NCBI GenBank assembly: GCA_051530055.1
Contig: CM121342.1
Coordinates: 6,014,001 to 6,078,000, forward strand
DNA: 64,000 nucleotides
Reading direction: 5' to 3'
DNA from: Neoechinorhynchus agilis
Taxonomy: Eukaryota > Acanthocephala
Shown piece by piece: positions 9,221 to 20,800 of this stretch (positions within the stretch are counted from its first letter, which is position 1; each line of letters begins with the position of its first letter). The notes beneath the pieces were generated by a model that saw only the letters and a program-made list of their open reading frames with translations, was not told the origin of the DNA and searched no databases. The translations under genes were made by a program, and so were the position numbers.

Positions 9221-12055
9221 TTACAATAATGTACTTAAATCATCGAAGAGTTTCGTCTTATTTCGAGACAAATAATGTTTTTGTATGAGTTGATGAATGT
9301 GCGCTAAGCATTTTTCCAACTGTCCTAAATTCCAATTTTTCGATTCGATTGTGAATCTTTCAACAAGAACGCCTGCTCTCTTCACGAGTGCATCATTCTG
9401 AGAATGATTCGCTTTGTTATATTGTCGGCAATGACCTTGACCGTTCCTCGAATTCCTAATGGATTTCCGGTCGGGAATGACTTCAATAAATAGGTTCACT
9501 TTTGTCTCATTTGGTCTAATTGTGATTATTTTACGGAAATTGGGATGATCAGCACTTAAAGGACCTTCGACACCGTGATTGGATCTAAGTTTCACATTGT
9601 CTGGTACGATTGGATCATATCGCACAAAAGCAGCCAATACATTTCCTTTAATGGGTTCATTGGAAACAAATACATTGCAAACTGCTGGCACTTGAACAAG
9701 AGCTTTACGGTCCTCACGCGACTTGAAAATCCCGTTTAGTTTTTGTTCAGCATCCACACTCATATGAGATCGCTCAAGTGAATGTATTGTATCGAGCAGA
9801 AGTGAAGCTTTATGGCGAGCTCCTCGATCATCGTATACTCCGTCTGTATTGTAATAGAACGCATTTTGACAAACGAGCTCAAGATCGGCGAATATATCTC
9901 GAAATCGGAAATAATTGTGTCGATCGATTTTAGACATTATGACGGAAAAATCAATCGGGCGTCGGATAACTTCATAGTAATCACTGACAGCCATTGGATG
10001 TATAGCTCCTCGGAACATGGAAAATTTCTGCTCACGGGTCAATTCAGCTATCAATCGTCGACATGCCAAACGAAATGCGATCAGATAAAACTCTTCTTCT
10101 TTCCAAATCACTTCAAGGTCATCATCGTTCAGATTCAGTTTTGCAATACCATCTTCAAGATGAGCACTTTCAAAAGCGTCACGTTTAAGGACTTGCTCAA
10201 AAACACTCCGTCTTTCGGACGAACTAGGTCCCGAAGCGACTATGATTTGAGAATTATCAGGAAACCATTTTTTTATACAATCAGGGCATTTCTTCGGTAA
10301 ACAATTGCATGTAACTACAAGGAGTGTTGCTCTGTTTGAAGACATTGATTGAATACAACTGATCATAATCGATCTCACAGATTCCGGAACCGAATTCCAC
10401 CAAGTGTTCAAGTGTCGTATGAAAATCACCGAAGGAATATCGATTTGTGCTCTTTTAAAAAAAGTATTGACTGCTTCTTCGGGAGATGCAAACGACGGAT
10501 CGTACATTGTTGACGGTGATATGCATTGAACGTTAAGATCAAGTGAACGTAAAAGCCCCGGTGCTAAGTACGAATTATAGCCCCAATCCACGGGTTCACA
10601 AACTAACAGACGAGGATTGTAAATGCTTGGATCGTCTTTGCTGGGTTGTCTTGAATTAAAAAGAGCTGGACATTGTAGGAGGAGACTTGCTCGAATATCG
10701 GCGATTCGTGATTCAAAAAATGGTGAAAGACCTTTTGGGATTGTTGCAAATCCCATCGATCCTGAACGCAACGATGCTGGAGTTAATCTTGAAATTGGAT
10801 CAAGAAAATCATCCGCAGTGACTTCAACCGAACCAACGTCAATCGTGCATCGACGTCTCGTGTTGTAGATTTGAGGATGCTTCTTTTTAAAACTGTTCAT
10901 AACTGCTTCTCGACACAATGCCTGCAAATCAGCTCCACAAAACCCTTTTGTCTGACAAGCAAGTTCATTTAAGAGCTCATCGCCTAGTGGAGGTTGCCAC
11001 TGGCGTGTATGGATCCTTAAAATTGATTTCCGGGCTTCGACATTAGGTAGACCAAAATAGAACTCGCGATCAAACCGACCAGGACGGCGAAGAGCTGAAT
11101 CGATTGTATCGATTCTATTGGTGGCACCAATCACAATAATACCAGCAGCAGAATCTATGCCGTCCATAAGACCCAGAAGAGTGGTAACTATCGTATTATG
11201 AGTCATTTCAGTTCTTAGCGATCTAGCGGGCGCAAGACCGTCAATTTCATCGAAGAAAATAATGCTTGGTCGAGTTTTATAGGCTTCTTCGAACAAAATT
11301 CTCAAATGTTTCTCAGATTCCCCGAAATATTTACTCATACAATCAGCTCCTTTTCTGAGATAAAAGGATACTTTTTGTGTCTCAGTGGAGCATTCCGACG
11401 CGAGTGCATGAGCCATTAGAGTCTTCCCAGTTCCAGGAGGACCGTGGAATATTACTCCACGAGGTGCTTTGATTCCGAATTTCTTGAAAATATCCGGATA
11501 TATTAAAGGAAATAGTATAGTTTCCTTAAGGGACTTTATTGTATGATCGTGGCCTCCAATATTATTGAAATGAACACTTCTATCTCGCCAACACGATTCA
11601 CCATTTCCGAACATTGAATCCGATACATGACGCAGAGTCGAAGTTGGCGATGGCGATCGGGATAAAGAACTGCTCGATGATTTATCGCTTTTTTGTTTTA
11701 ACTTGGTACCGTGTGGGATTTTTCGTCTTATCCGTTTCGGCATTTGGACCAGGTTATAACTACTGCATTCGGGGTCGCTACGGTCAATCGACTAAAGGTT
11801 GTTTATTTTGTAGCCAAAGAAAAAACCCCAAACCAATACCTGTGAAAAATCTTCATTGTCGCAGCGTCGGACTTTTGTAGAAAAAGTCGGTGGACCTAAC
11901 CAAATGGAAAATTTTTTATGGAGAGCTTGTTAAAAGCACTTACAACTCATTCGAGATCGGAAATATCGCTCTTTTTCCTTTGGGACGCGTCGTTTGAAGG
12001 GTACGAGCTTTTGATTTCTATTTTTGCTCTTAGATCGACGATTATTTGGAGCCAT
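9221..12055 (-). CDS. ATAD2: ATAD2/Yta7-type AAA ATPase with bromodomain (compact form)
   Basis: A chromatin-bound AAA+ ATPase that in known members acts on histones at transcribed or replicated chromatin. Three exons on the minus strand: 11944-12055, 11840-11895 and 9221-11791, with introns of 48 nt, giving about 912 aa. Order: basic N-terminus, AAA domain with Walker A GPPGTGKT (about residues 173-180), Walker B IIFFDEIDGLAP, GATNRIDTIDSALRRPGRFD with the arginine-finger region, an inactive second AAA-like segment, then a bromodomain (from FSMFRGAIHP, through YEVIRRPIDFSVIMSKI, to CQNAFYYNTD, which holds the acetyl-lysine-contacting Asn). Human ATAD2 and yeast Yta7 are about 1,380 aa, so this is a trimmed version, mainly at the acidic N-terminus. 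It converges on GALNT at its 3' end. The short first two exons were found by extending past the internal Met at 11743. Confidence 0.95.
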
Positions 12056-12166
12056 TTTCGAATATATTGTTAAAAAAAACAAACGCGTTGATTTCGCTTC
12101 GTCAAGTGCACGACAGTGTAAATGTTCAAAAGTTATGTTTTTTTTTGATCGAATAAAGAACGAAGA

Positions 12167-12448
12167 TTATACATCCAAGGTTTTTTGATTTCCATTGCGT
12201 TTGTGTTCACTTCTTTTTCTAGATCCGGTGCCATCAATGATGATTTTGACGAATAAGACTAGACCGACAGAGTCCGAGATTATTCCAGCCAGAATCGTTA
12301 AATTATTGGTACAAATGACTCCAGCAGCGGTCGTTACGACTCCAGCACTTAAGAAGAGAGCTGACACGTGAGGTAAGAATAACGAAAAGTCTATATTGCC
12401 AAGTCCAACAAGGCCGTATCTGATTGTGGGTCCGGATGTGAGAGGCAT
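12167..12448 (-). CDS. Small two-helix membrane protein, unknown
   Basis: A single frame of 93 aa starting at ATG 12448. Two hydrophobic segments (about residues 20-45 and 49-71) are followed by a basic, hydrophilic tail (GSRKRSEHKRNGNQK), consistent with a hairpin membrane protein. I recognise no family. A TATA box (12476-12482, minus) lies about 30 bp upstream of the ATG, which supports this start. Its stop is only 111 bp before the ATAD2-like start on the same strand, and it is divergent from the secreted-protein gene at 12645. Confidence 0.55.
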   Translation of the reverse strand: MPLTSGPTIRYGLVGLGNIDFSLFLPHVSALFLSAGVVTTAAGVICTNNLTILAGIISDSVGLVLFVKIIIDGTGSRKRSEHKRNGNQKTLDV

Positions 12449-12475
12449 TCCATATACACTAACGTTTTTCTTCGA

Positions 12476-12482
12476 CTTTATA
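12476..12482 (-). promoter_or_regulatory. TATA box of the small membrane-protein gene
   Basis: TATAAAG on the minus strand (CTTTATA on plus), 28-34 bp upstream of the ATG at 12448. The spacing would leave a very short 5' UTR. Confidence 0.45.
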
Positions 12483-12644
12483 TGGAAATAGTGGCACAGC
12501 CTTCAAACACACTGCAGCTAAAGGCAACCAAAAAGAAGTGCTATTCAATTTGGAGCTGTCACTCATTCTCGTTTTTTATGAGACAGCTGAGGACAGCAGC
12601 TGACTGAAACTCACTTAAAAAACCATACACAAACATTAGAAAAA

Positions 12645-12976
12645 ATGAGCAATTTGAAGCTTTTTACACTATCGATATGTTTACTTGCGTTCAATTCACA
12701 AGCCTTCGAAATTAAAAAGTCCACTTCGAATCATAAAATAAGCAATTCTAATAGGAGTAGAAAGGTATATTTGTACACTCAAATCATATTTAGTAATGAA
12801 CTTTAAAGAATATGAGCCCACATCTCAACGAACTCTTACAAAAATGGATACTTCTCAAACGGAAATTCCGGGAATTCGCCAGTCAGGTTAATGGATTTGC
12901 AAGTACGGCCAGAAATGCTTTCTATGAAGCTAAAGGACATCTAGACAAAAAAGATTGGAAAAATAAAAGAGTTTAA
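12645..12976 (+). CDS. Small secreted protein with amphipathic helix, unknown
   Basis: Two exons, 12645-12764 and 12809-12976, with a 44-nt phase-0 intron (gtatat...ttaaag), give 95 aa. Residues 1-20 (MSNLKLFTLSICLLAFNSQA) are a signal peptide. The mature part is basic, has no Cys, and ends in an amphipathic stretch (LLQKWILLKRKFREFASQVN) that could bind lipid or form a helical bundle. AATAAA at 12995-13000 follows the stop closely. It is transcribed away from the minus-strand membrane-protein gene across about 200 bp that hold several CAGCTG-like words. Function unknown. Signal peptide, intron and polyadenylation signal together make it a credible gene. Confidence 0.65.
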
Positions 12977-12999
12977 TCTCAATTTTTTTACCAGAATAA

Positions 13000-13217
13000 A
13001 AGTACTTCAATAACATCAACATTTCCCATTAGAAAAAAAGGGAGAACGGACGTATATTTCGCTTCATTAACATGTAGATTAAAAACATTTGTGTGGTTAA
13101 GTCAATCATCCATGCAAATTAAATCATGGATCATTTCCTTTGCTGGTTCATCAGAAACAAGTAGACGATGAAACCAATTTTGATGCTTGAAAAAAAAGAG
13201 AGCATCAATTCGACCGA
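13000..13217. other. Spacer
   Basis: AT-rich; nothing recognised. Confidence 0.3.
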
Positions 13218-13830
13218 GAGAGATATTTCGAGAGAACTCTTAGGGGTCATTTCAAAAGATTTTGGTTGTTTTATGGATCCGGTAAGCAAAAAGAGCGGAC
13301 ATTCGGTTCACTTTCCCCTCTCGAAATTGCGTCTCCAACTCTCCCAAAGGATTAATCCCAAAATGTTTATCCGGCAAATGGACCAAAGTCTTTTCCAGAA
13401 AGTGGTGGTTATTTGGTCCGAGACAGATATTTCCAGAGAATTCTTAGGGGTCATTTCAAAAGATTTTGGTTGTTTTATGGATCCGGTAAGCAAAAAGAGC
13501 GGACATTCGGTTCACTTTCCCCTCTCGAAATTGCGTCTCCAACTCTCCCAAAGGATTAATCCCAAAATGTTTATCCGGCAAATGGACCAAAGTCTTTTCC
13601 AGAAAGTGGTGGTTATTTGGTCCGAGACAGATATTTCCAGAGAATTCTTAGGGGTCATTTCAAAAGATTTTGGTTGTTTTATGGATCCGGTAAGCAAAAA
13701 GAGCGGACATTCGGTTCACTTTCCCCTCTCGAAATTGCGTCTCCAACTCTCCCAAAGGATTAATCCCAAAATGTTTATCCGGCAAATGGACCAAAGTCTT
13801 TTCCAGAAAGTGGTGGTGATTTCGTCCGAG
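13218..13830. repeat. Tandem array, 204-bp unit, three copies, with an unbroken frame
   Basis: Copies begin at about 13218, 13422 and 13626 and are nearly identical. The unit length is a multiple of three and one plus-strand frame stays open through all copies (13168-13938, about 256 codons, repeating LGVISKDFGCFMDPVSKKSG). A minus-strand frame of about 61 codons also recurs. I have no evidence for expression, and the peptide matches no family I know. Confidence 0.9.
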
Positions 13831-13939
13831 GAAAGAGTAAGAGACCGAATGTCCGCTCTTTTCGCTTTCGCGAGCCATACAAAACAAACTAAAATCTTTT
13901 TAAATATTTTCTATTTGAGCGGCAAGCAAAACCGATAAT

Positions 13940-14880
13940 CCAAAAGACGCTCTTCTACTCAATCCAATCTGCAAAAGCGAATCTTGTTCTAATAGAAAGT
14001 TGAGATTGCCAAAGGAGAATCAATGTAAAAGACTGAGCAGAAATCAATTAGATTCATTGATGAAAATGTTAATTTGTTTTTTATAAGATTGCATTAATGG
14101 CGATTGGAAATACAATCAACTAAAAAAATTATGGATCTCGCCAAAATTCAACAAGGCAAATTTCAATTGAATTCTTGAATAATCACAGAGGAACTTATTT
14201 TCCCGATTAATGTTTAACCAAAAGGAGGTTTTTCGTATCGATCAAACAGAACATCATTGAAAAACGCTCGTGATTGATAAAGTGACAAAGACTTGAGTGC
14301 TCTTAGAAGAAAAGTTGACAAAAGAAAATCTCAAGAGAATTGGTCGCAAATGCTAATTGTAAATGACAGTTGCCGGATTTTAAGAAAAGGTTTCGTCCGA
14401 AAAATTACATAAAACTTATAGAAAAAGTACTCGTTTAAAAAGAAAGGATAATTGAACACGATCCTGGGATGAAATAGGAAGTTTTCTCTACAATAAATCA
14501 GAAGATTCTCACATTTTCTACCACATAAAAAACAATCAATAAAGACAATTTTCGTGATAAAGAGAAATTCCGTTTTCTTGAAATGAATATAAAAATTAAA
14601 TTCAAGGATCGACGTTAACATTTTAATGAAAAATCATCAAATGAGCAAAGAAATAATGAAAATAAAATCTTTTTGAACGAATAAAATTGTATAAAAATGA
14701 CTTTAATTTAAAGGAATAAATAAAGACGGATTTTTCGTGATAAAGAGAAATTCCCTTTTCTGAAAATTTCTTCAACGGATGATAAAAAAAGACCCAGAGG
14801 AGCAAAAATAATTTAATCCTACGGAAGATAAATGCCCTTTGGCTAAAGAGGAACGACAAATACAATAATCGTGATTTAGA
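13940..14880. other. Gene-free AT-rich stretch upstream of the MCM9 gene
   Basis: Phe/Tyr-rich minus-strand frames at 14331-14621 and 14623-14895 look like AT-composition artefacts. A partial internal repeat (GTGATAAAGAGAAATTCC at about 14554 and 14735) is present. I see no clear promoter motif. Confidence 0.45.
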
Positions 14881-17800
14881 ATGACAAGTGATCAATCGAT
14901 TGAACGTTTGATAGGTTCGTAAAATCGATTTATTGGCTAAAATTCCACCTTTTCTCGTATTTTGGACTTAGACTCATTGAAAGACTGCGATGCACTTAAA
15001 GAAGACAAAATTGGTGTTCAATTGAGGTATTTATCTATAAAGAAGATCTTTTAACAAAGCAAAAGATTCAGCATTGGTCGATCATTGACGTCCGATAATC
15101 AATTTTTTATCCATTGGTTCACTTCTGATCCGCATTCATGCCTCGAGGAGATCGGACAGCGTATTAAAACCTCGGAAAATGATGTGGCTTCGATCAAAAT
15201 AATCGATATTCCTTATTGCGATGCATTTTATCGAACAAAAGTCCCAACTTCTACGGATATCGGACGATTTTTATGTTTTAAAGGCACGGTGGTCCGGGTA
15301 TCACCGGCCAAAATCTATAACCGATATCTTGAATTCGTTTGCCGTTATTGCCGCAATGTTGGAAGATCGTTTGCGGAATGGACGTGCTCCGGTGGAATAT
15401 TATCGGCTATAATCAATAATAATAAGAATGTCTGTGCCGAATGTGCACGAGGCAGAAATGGTGAAGGTCCGAATGGAAAAAGCGGTATGTGGAACTGCGT
15501 TGTGCCACTTTAAAAACTGTTCAAAATAACCAATATAGTCAAATATCCGTCGAAAAGAAAATCAATCGCTCATTGAACTCTTAAAATATTGTTTTTATCG
15601 ATTAGGATTTAAATTTGAAAGGTTTAAAGATGAGAAATCCGCTTTTACTTTAATAATAACTTTTTTTATAAGTTAAAATCCGTCTAAAAGAAAATCAATC
15701 ACTCATTGAACTCTTGAAATATTGTTTTTATCGATTAGGATTTAAATTTCTAAGGTTTAAAGATGAGAAATCCGCTTTTACTTTAATAATAACATTTTTT
15801 ATAAGTTAAAATCCGTCTAAAAGAAAATCAATCACTCATTGAACTCTTGAAATATTGTTTTTATCGATTAGGATTTAAATTTCTAAGGTTTAAAGATGAG
15901 AAATCCGCTTTTACTTTAATAATAACATTTTTTATAAGTTAAAATCCGTCTAAAAGAAAATCAATCACTCTTTGAACTCTTAAAATATTGTTTTTATCGA
16001 TTAGGATTTAAATTTGAAAGGTTTAAAGATGAGAAATCCGCGTTTACTTTAATAATAACATTTTTTATAAGTTAAAATCCGTCTAAAAGAAAATCAATCA
16101 CTCATTGAACTCTTGAAATATTGTTTTTATCGATTAGGATTTAAATTTCTAAGGTTTAAAGATGAGAAATCCGCGTTTACTTTAATAATAACATTTTTTA
16201 TAAGTTAAAATCCGTCTAAAAGAAAATCAATCACTCATTGAACTCTTGAAATATTGTTTTTATCGATTAGGATTTAAATTTCTAAGGTTTAAAGATGAGA
16301 AATCCGCTTTTACTTTAATAATAACATTTTTTATAAGTTAAAATCCGTCTAAAAGAAAATCAATCACTCATTGAACTCTTGAAATATTGTTTTTATCGAT
16401 TAGGATTTAAATTTCTAAGGTTTAAAGATGAGAAATCCGCGTTTACTTTAATAATAACATTTTTTATAAGTTAAAATCCGTCTAAAAGAAAATCAATCAC
16501 TCATTGAACTCTTGAAATATTGTTTTTATCGATTAGGATTTAAATTTCTAAGGTTTAAAGATGAGAAATCCGCGTTTACTTTAATAATAACATTTTTTAT
16601 AAGTTAAAATCCGTCTAAAAGAAAATCAATCACTCATTGAACTCTTAAAATATTGTTTTTATCGATTAGGATTTAAATTTGAAAGGTTTAAAGATGAGAA
16701 ATCCGCGTTTACTTTAATAATAACATTTTTTATAAGTTAAAATCCGTCTAAAAGAAAATCAATCACTCTTTGAACTCTTAAAAATATTGTTTTTATCGAT
16801 TAGGATTTAAATTTGAAAGGTTTAAAGATGAGAAATCCGCTTTTACTTTAATAATAACATTTTTTATAAGTTAAAATCCGTCTAAAAGAAAATCAATCAC
16901 TCATTGAACTCTTGAAATATTGTTTTTATCGATTAGGATTTAAATTTCTAAGGTTTAAAGATGAGAAATCCGCGTTTACTTTAATAATAACATTTTTTAT
17001 AAGTTAAAATCCGTCTAAAAGAAAATCAATCACTCATTGAACTCTTGAAATATTGTTTTTATCGATTAGGATTTAAATTTCTAAGGTTTAAAGATGAGAA
17101 ATCCGCTTTTACTTTAATAATAACATTTTTTATAAGTTAAAATCCGTCTAAAAGAAAATCAATCACTCTTTGAACTCTTAAAATATTGTTTTTATCGATT
17201 AGGATTTAAATTTCTAAGGTTTAAAGATGAGAAATCCGCGTTTACTTTAATAATAACATTTTTTATAAGTTAAAATCCGTCTAAAAGAAAATCAATCACT
17301 CATTGAACTCTTGAAATATTGTTTTTATCGATTAGGATTTAAATTTGTAAGGTTTAAAGATGAGAAATCCGCGTTTACTTTAATAATAACATTTTTATAA
17401 GTTAAAATCCGTCTAAAAGAAAATCAATCACTCATTGAACTCTTGAAATATTGTTTTTATCGATTAGGATTTAAATTTCTAAGGTTTAAAGATGAGAAAT
17501 CCGCGTTTACTTTAATAATAACATTTTTTATAAGTTAAAATCCGTCTAAAAGAAAATCAATCACTCATTGAACTCTTGAAATATTGTTTTTATCGATTAG
17601 GATTTAAATTTCTAAGGTTTAAAGATGAGAAATCCGCGTTTACTTTAATAATAACATTTTTTATAAGTTAAAATCCGTCTAAAAGAAAATCAATCACTCA
17701 TTGAACTCTTGAAATATTGTTTTTATCGATTAGGATTTAAATTTGAAAGGTTTAAAGATGAGAAATCCGCGTTTACTTTAATAATAACATTTTTTATAAG

Positions 17801-20800
17801 TTAAATTCCGTCTAAAAGAAAATCAGTCCCTCATTGAACTCTTGAAATATTGTTTTTATCGATTAGGATTTAAATTTGAAAGGTTTAAAGATGAGAAATC
17901 CGCGTTTACTTTAATAATAACATTTTTTATAAGTTAAAATCCGTCTAAAAGAAAATCAATCACTCATTGAACTCTTGAAATATTATTTTTATCGATTAGG
18001 ATTTAAATTTGAAAGGTTTAAAGATGAAAAACAAAAACCCATTACTTTGATTGACGGTCAGCTATTTTCTGCTAATTTTTCATTCTTAAGGTTTTATTGT
18101 CTAAAATCAACGCTTATTTCAGATGTTAGACGTTTTCGAATTAAAAAATATCGAGAAAATCCGTAGGGATGGTGAATTTTGACTTGTGATGAAGATAATC
18201 CGCGAAACGTTTCTCGAATTTTTCACTGAAAACAATGATAGATAAAGCGAGGGGGTTATGTTTCGAAATATTTCGCGAACAATAAAATAATTTTTAACCG
18301 GATTCTTGATTCCCTGAAATTTTCATTGAAAGTTTTCTTGTTCTGATTGATCGCCCAAGCACTTAGAGGTCGGAAACGAAGATTGAACGAATTGGGCGAT
18401 CGGACAATTCACGTAGCGTTGAATTCAACGAACACTAATGATTATCAAGAAGTTCGGGTTCAAGAAATAAAAGATTCGGATATCATGGGTAATATTCCAA
18501 AAAGCATTCGTGTGCTCCTCGTCGGTTCCACCGTCGATACTTGCTCTCCTGGTGATCAAGTTATAGTCCGTGGAATAGTTATGCAGCATTGGAAATCGAA
18601 TCGTTCGCTTGAATCGGAACTAGTCTTGCACGCCAATACCATCACTGTAATCAGCATTGAAGACCACTTTCGGATGATTTCATTTCGGTATTCGTCTGAG
18701 GTTTTTGAACGTTTTTGGAAGCGCAATCAGAAGGATGTTATCGCGGGTCGTAACAAAATAGTGAGAAGTTTTTGTCCTGCTCTAATGGGTGGTTTATATT
18801 ACGTCAAACTTTCGTTGGCACTTTGTCTCATTGGATCTGGATTAGAACGTAAATACATCGATGGATATAGGTTTCGATTATTCGTCGATTTGTTAGAACA
18901 ACATCAATGCGTCCAGATTCTCACCTCCTTCTAGCTGGTGATCCGGGCACTGGGAAGTCTGAAGTCCTTAGATTCGTAAAAGAAGTGACTCCAAGATGTG
19001 TGATGACAAGTGGCACTGGGAGTACGGCTGCAGGTCTCACAGTTGCAGCCATCAAAGAGAATTCTAGTGATTGGCAACTTGAAGCGGGAGCATTAGTTCT
19101 AGCTGATTGCGGAGTTTGTTGTATTGATGATTTTTCGTCCATTCGAGTCCAAGAAAGAGCGAGTGTTCATGAGGCTATGGAACAACAATCGGTCAGTGTA
19201 GCCAAGGCTGGCATGGTTTGTCAAGTACGTTCACGATGCACTGTGATAGCAGCTTGTAGTCATCTTGACAAGGAATTCGAAAGTTTGTCGGATTCTTTGG
19301 ATATCGGAAACCCTTTACTCAGTCGATTTGACATCGTTCTCATCTTAAATGACAATGAAATCGGATTAAGCAACTCATGGACGAAGCAGCTGTGTCAAGC
19401 AGTTCTTAATGGACATGCCGGAACCAAGACTAAAGGAAACTTAACGGATGATGGATTTTGGCCTTTGTCCAGACTAAAGGCTTATATTATGGCTGCAAAG
19501 ACCAGACCTCCGTGTGAAATGACAAACGAAGCTAATGATCTGATTAATAAGTATTATTGCTATAGGCGGCAATCGGAAATGAGAGATATATCCAGAACCA
19601 GTGTGAGACTATTAGAGAGTCTTATTAGACTTAGTCATGGTTAGTATGTAAATTTAATCAACTTTTGAAAGGAACACGTCTAAGAAGTCCTATTGGGCTT
19701 AAGTTAATTAACTTTTCTCCAATCAGAATGATACAAATCGTTTAATAAAAAATATTGACCCAAAGAAAATGACTCTTTAATCAACTTTTGAAAGGAACAC
19801 GTCTAAGAAGTCCTATTGGGCTTAAGTTAATTAACTTTTCTCCAATCAGAATGATACAAATCGTTTAATAAAAAATATTGACCCAAAGAAAATGACTCTT
19901 TAATTAACTTTTGAAAGGAACACGTCTAAGAAGTCTTATTGGGCTTAAGTTAATTAACTTTTCTCCAATCAGAATGATACAAATCGTTTAATAAAAAATA
20001 TTGACCCAAAGAAAATGACTCTTTAATTAACTTTTGAAAGGAACACGTCTAAGAAGTCTTATTGGGCTTAAGTTAATTAACTTTTCTCCAATCAGAATGA
20101 TACAAATCGTTTAATAAAAAATATTGACCCAAAGAAAATGACTCTTTAATTAACTTTTGAAAGGAACACGTCTAAGAAGTCTTATTGGGCTTAAGTTAAT
20201 TAACTTTTCTCCAATCAGAATGATACAAATCGTTTAATAAAAAATATTGACCCAAAGAAAATGACTCTTTAATTAACTTTTGAAAGGAACACGTCTAAGA
20301 AGTCTTATTGGGCTTAAGTTAATTAACTTTTCTCCAATCAGAATGATACAAATCGTTTAATAAAAAATATTGACCCAAAGAAAATGACTCTTTAATTAAC
20401 TTTTGAAAGGAACACGTCTAAGAAGTCTTATTGGGCTTAAGTTAATTAACTTTTCTCCAATCAGAATGATACAAATCGTTTAATAAAAAATATTGACCCA
20501 AAGAAAATGACTCTTTAATTAACTTTTGAAAGGAACACGTCTAAGAAGTCTTATTGGGCTTAAGTTAATTAACTTTTCTCCAATCAGAATGATACAAATC
20601 GTTTAATAAAAAATATTGACCCAAAGAAAATGACTCTTTAATAACTTTTGAAAGGAACACGTCTAAGAAGTCTTATTGGGCTTAAGTTAATTAACTTTTC
20701 TCCAATCAGAATGATACAAATCGTTTAATAAAAAATATTGACCCAAAGAAAATGACTCTTTAATTAACTTTTGAAAGGAACACGTCTAAGAAGTCTTATT

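Noticed and set aside
14331-14895. Two minus frames of 90-96 codons upstream of MCM9
   Set aside because: Extreme Phe/Tyr/Ile content typical of AT-rich noncoding DNA, with no signal, homology or splice support.
15536-18024. Regular 133-bp repeats resembling a CRISPR-like array
   Set aside because: The units are contiguous with no unique spacers, lie in an intron of a eukaryotic gene, and no cas-like gene is near.
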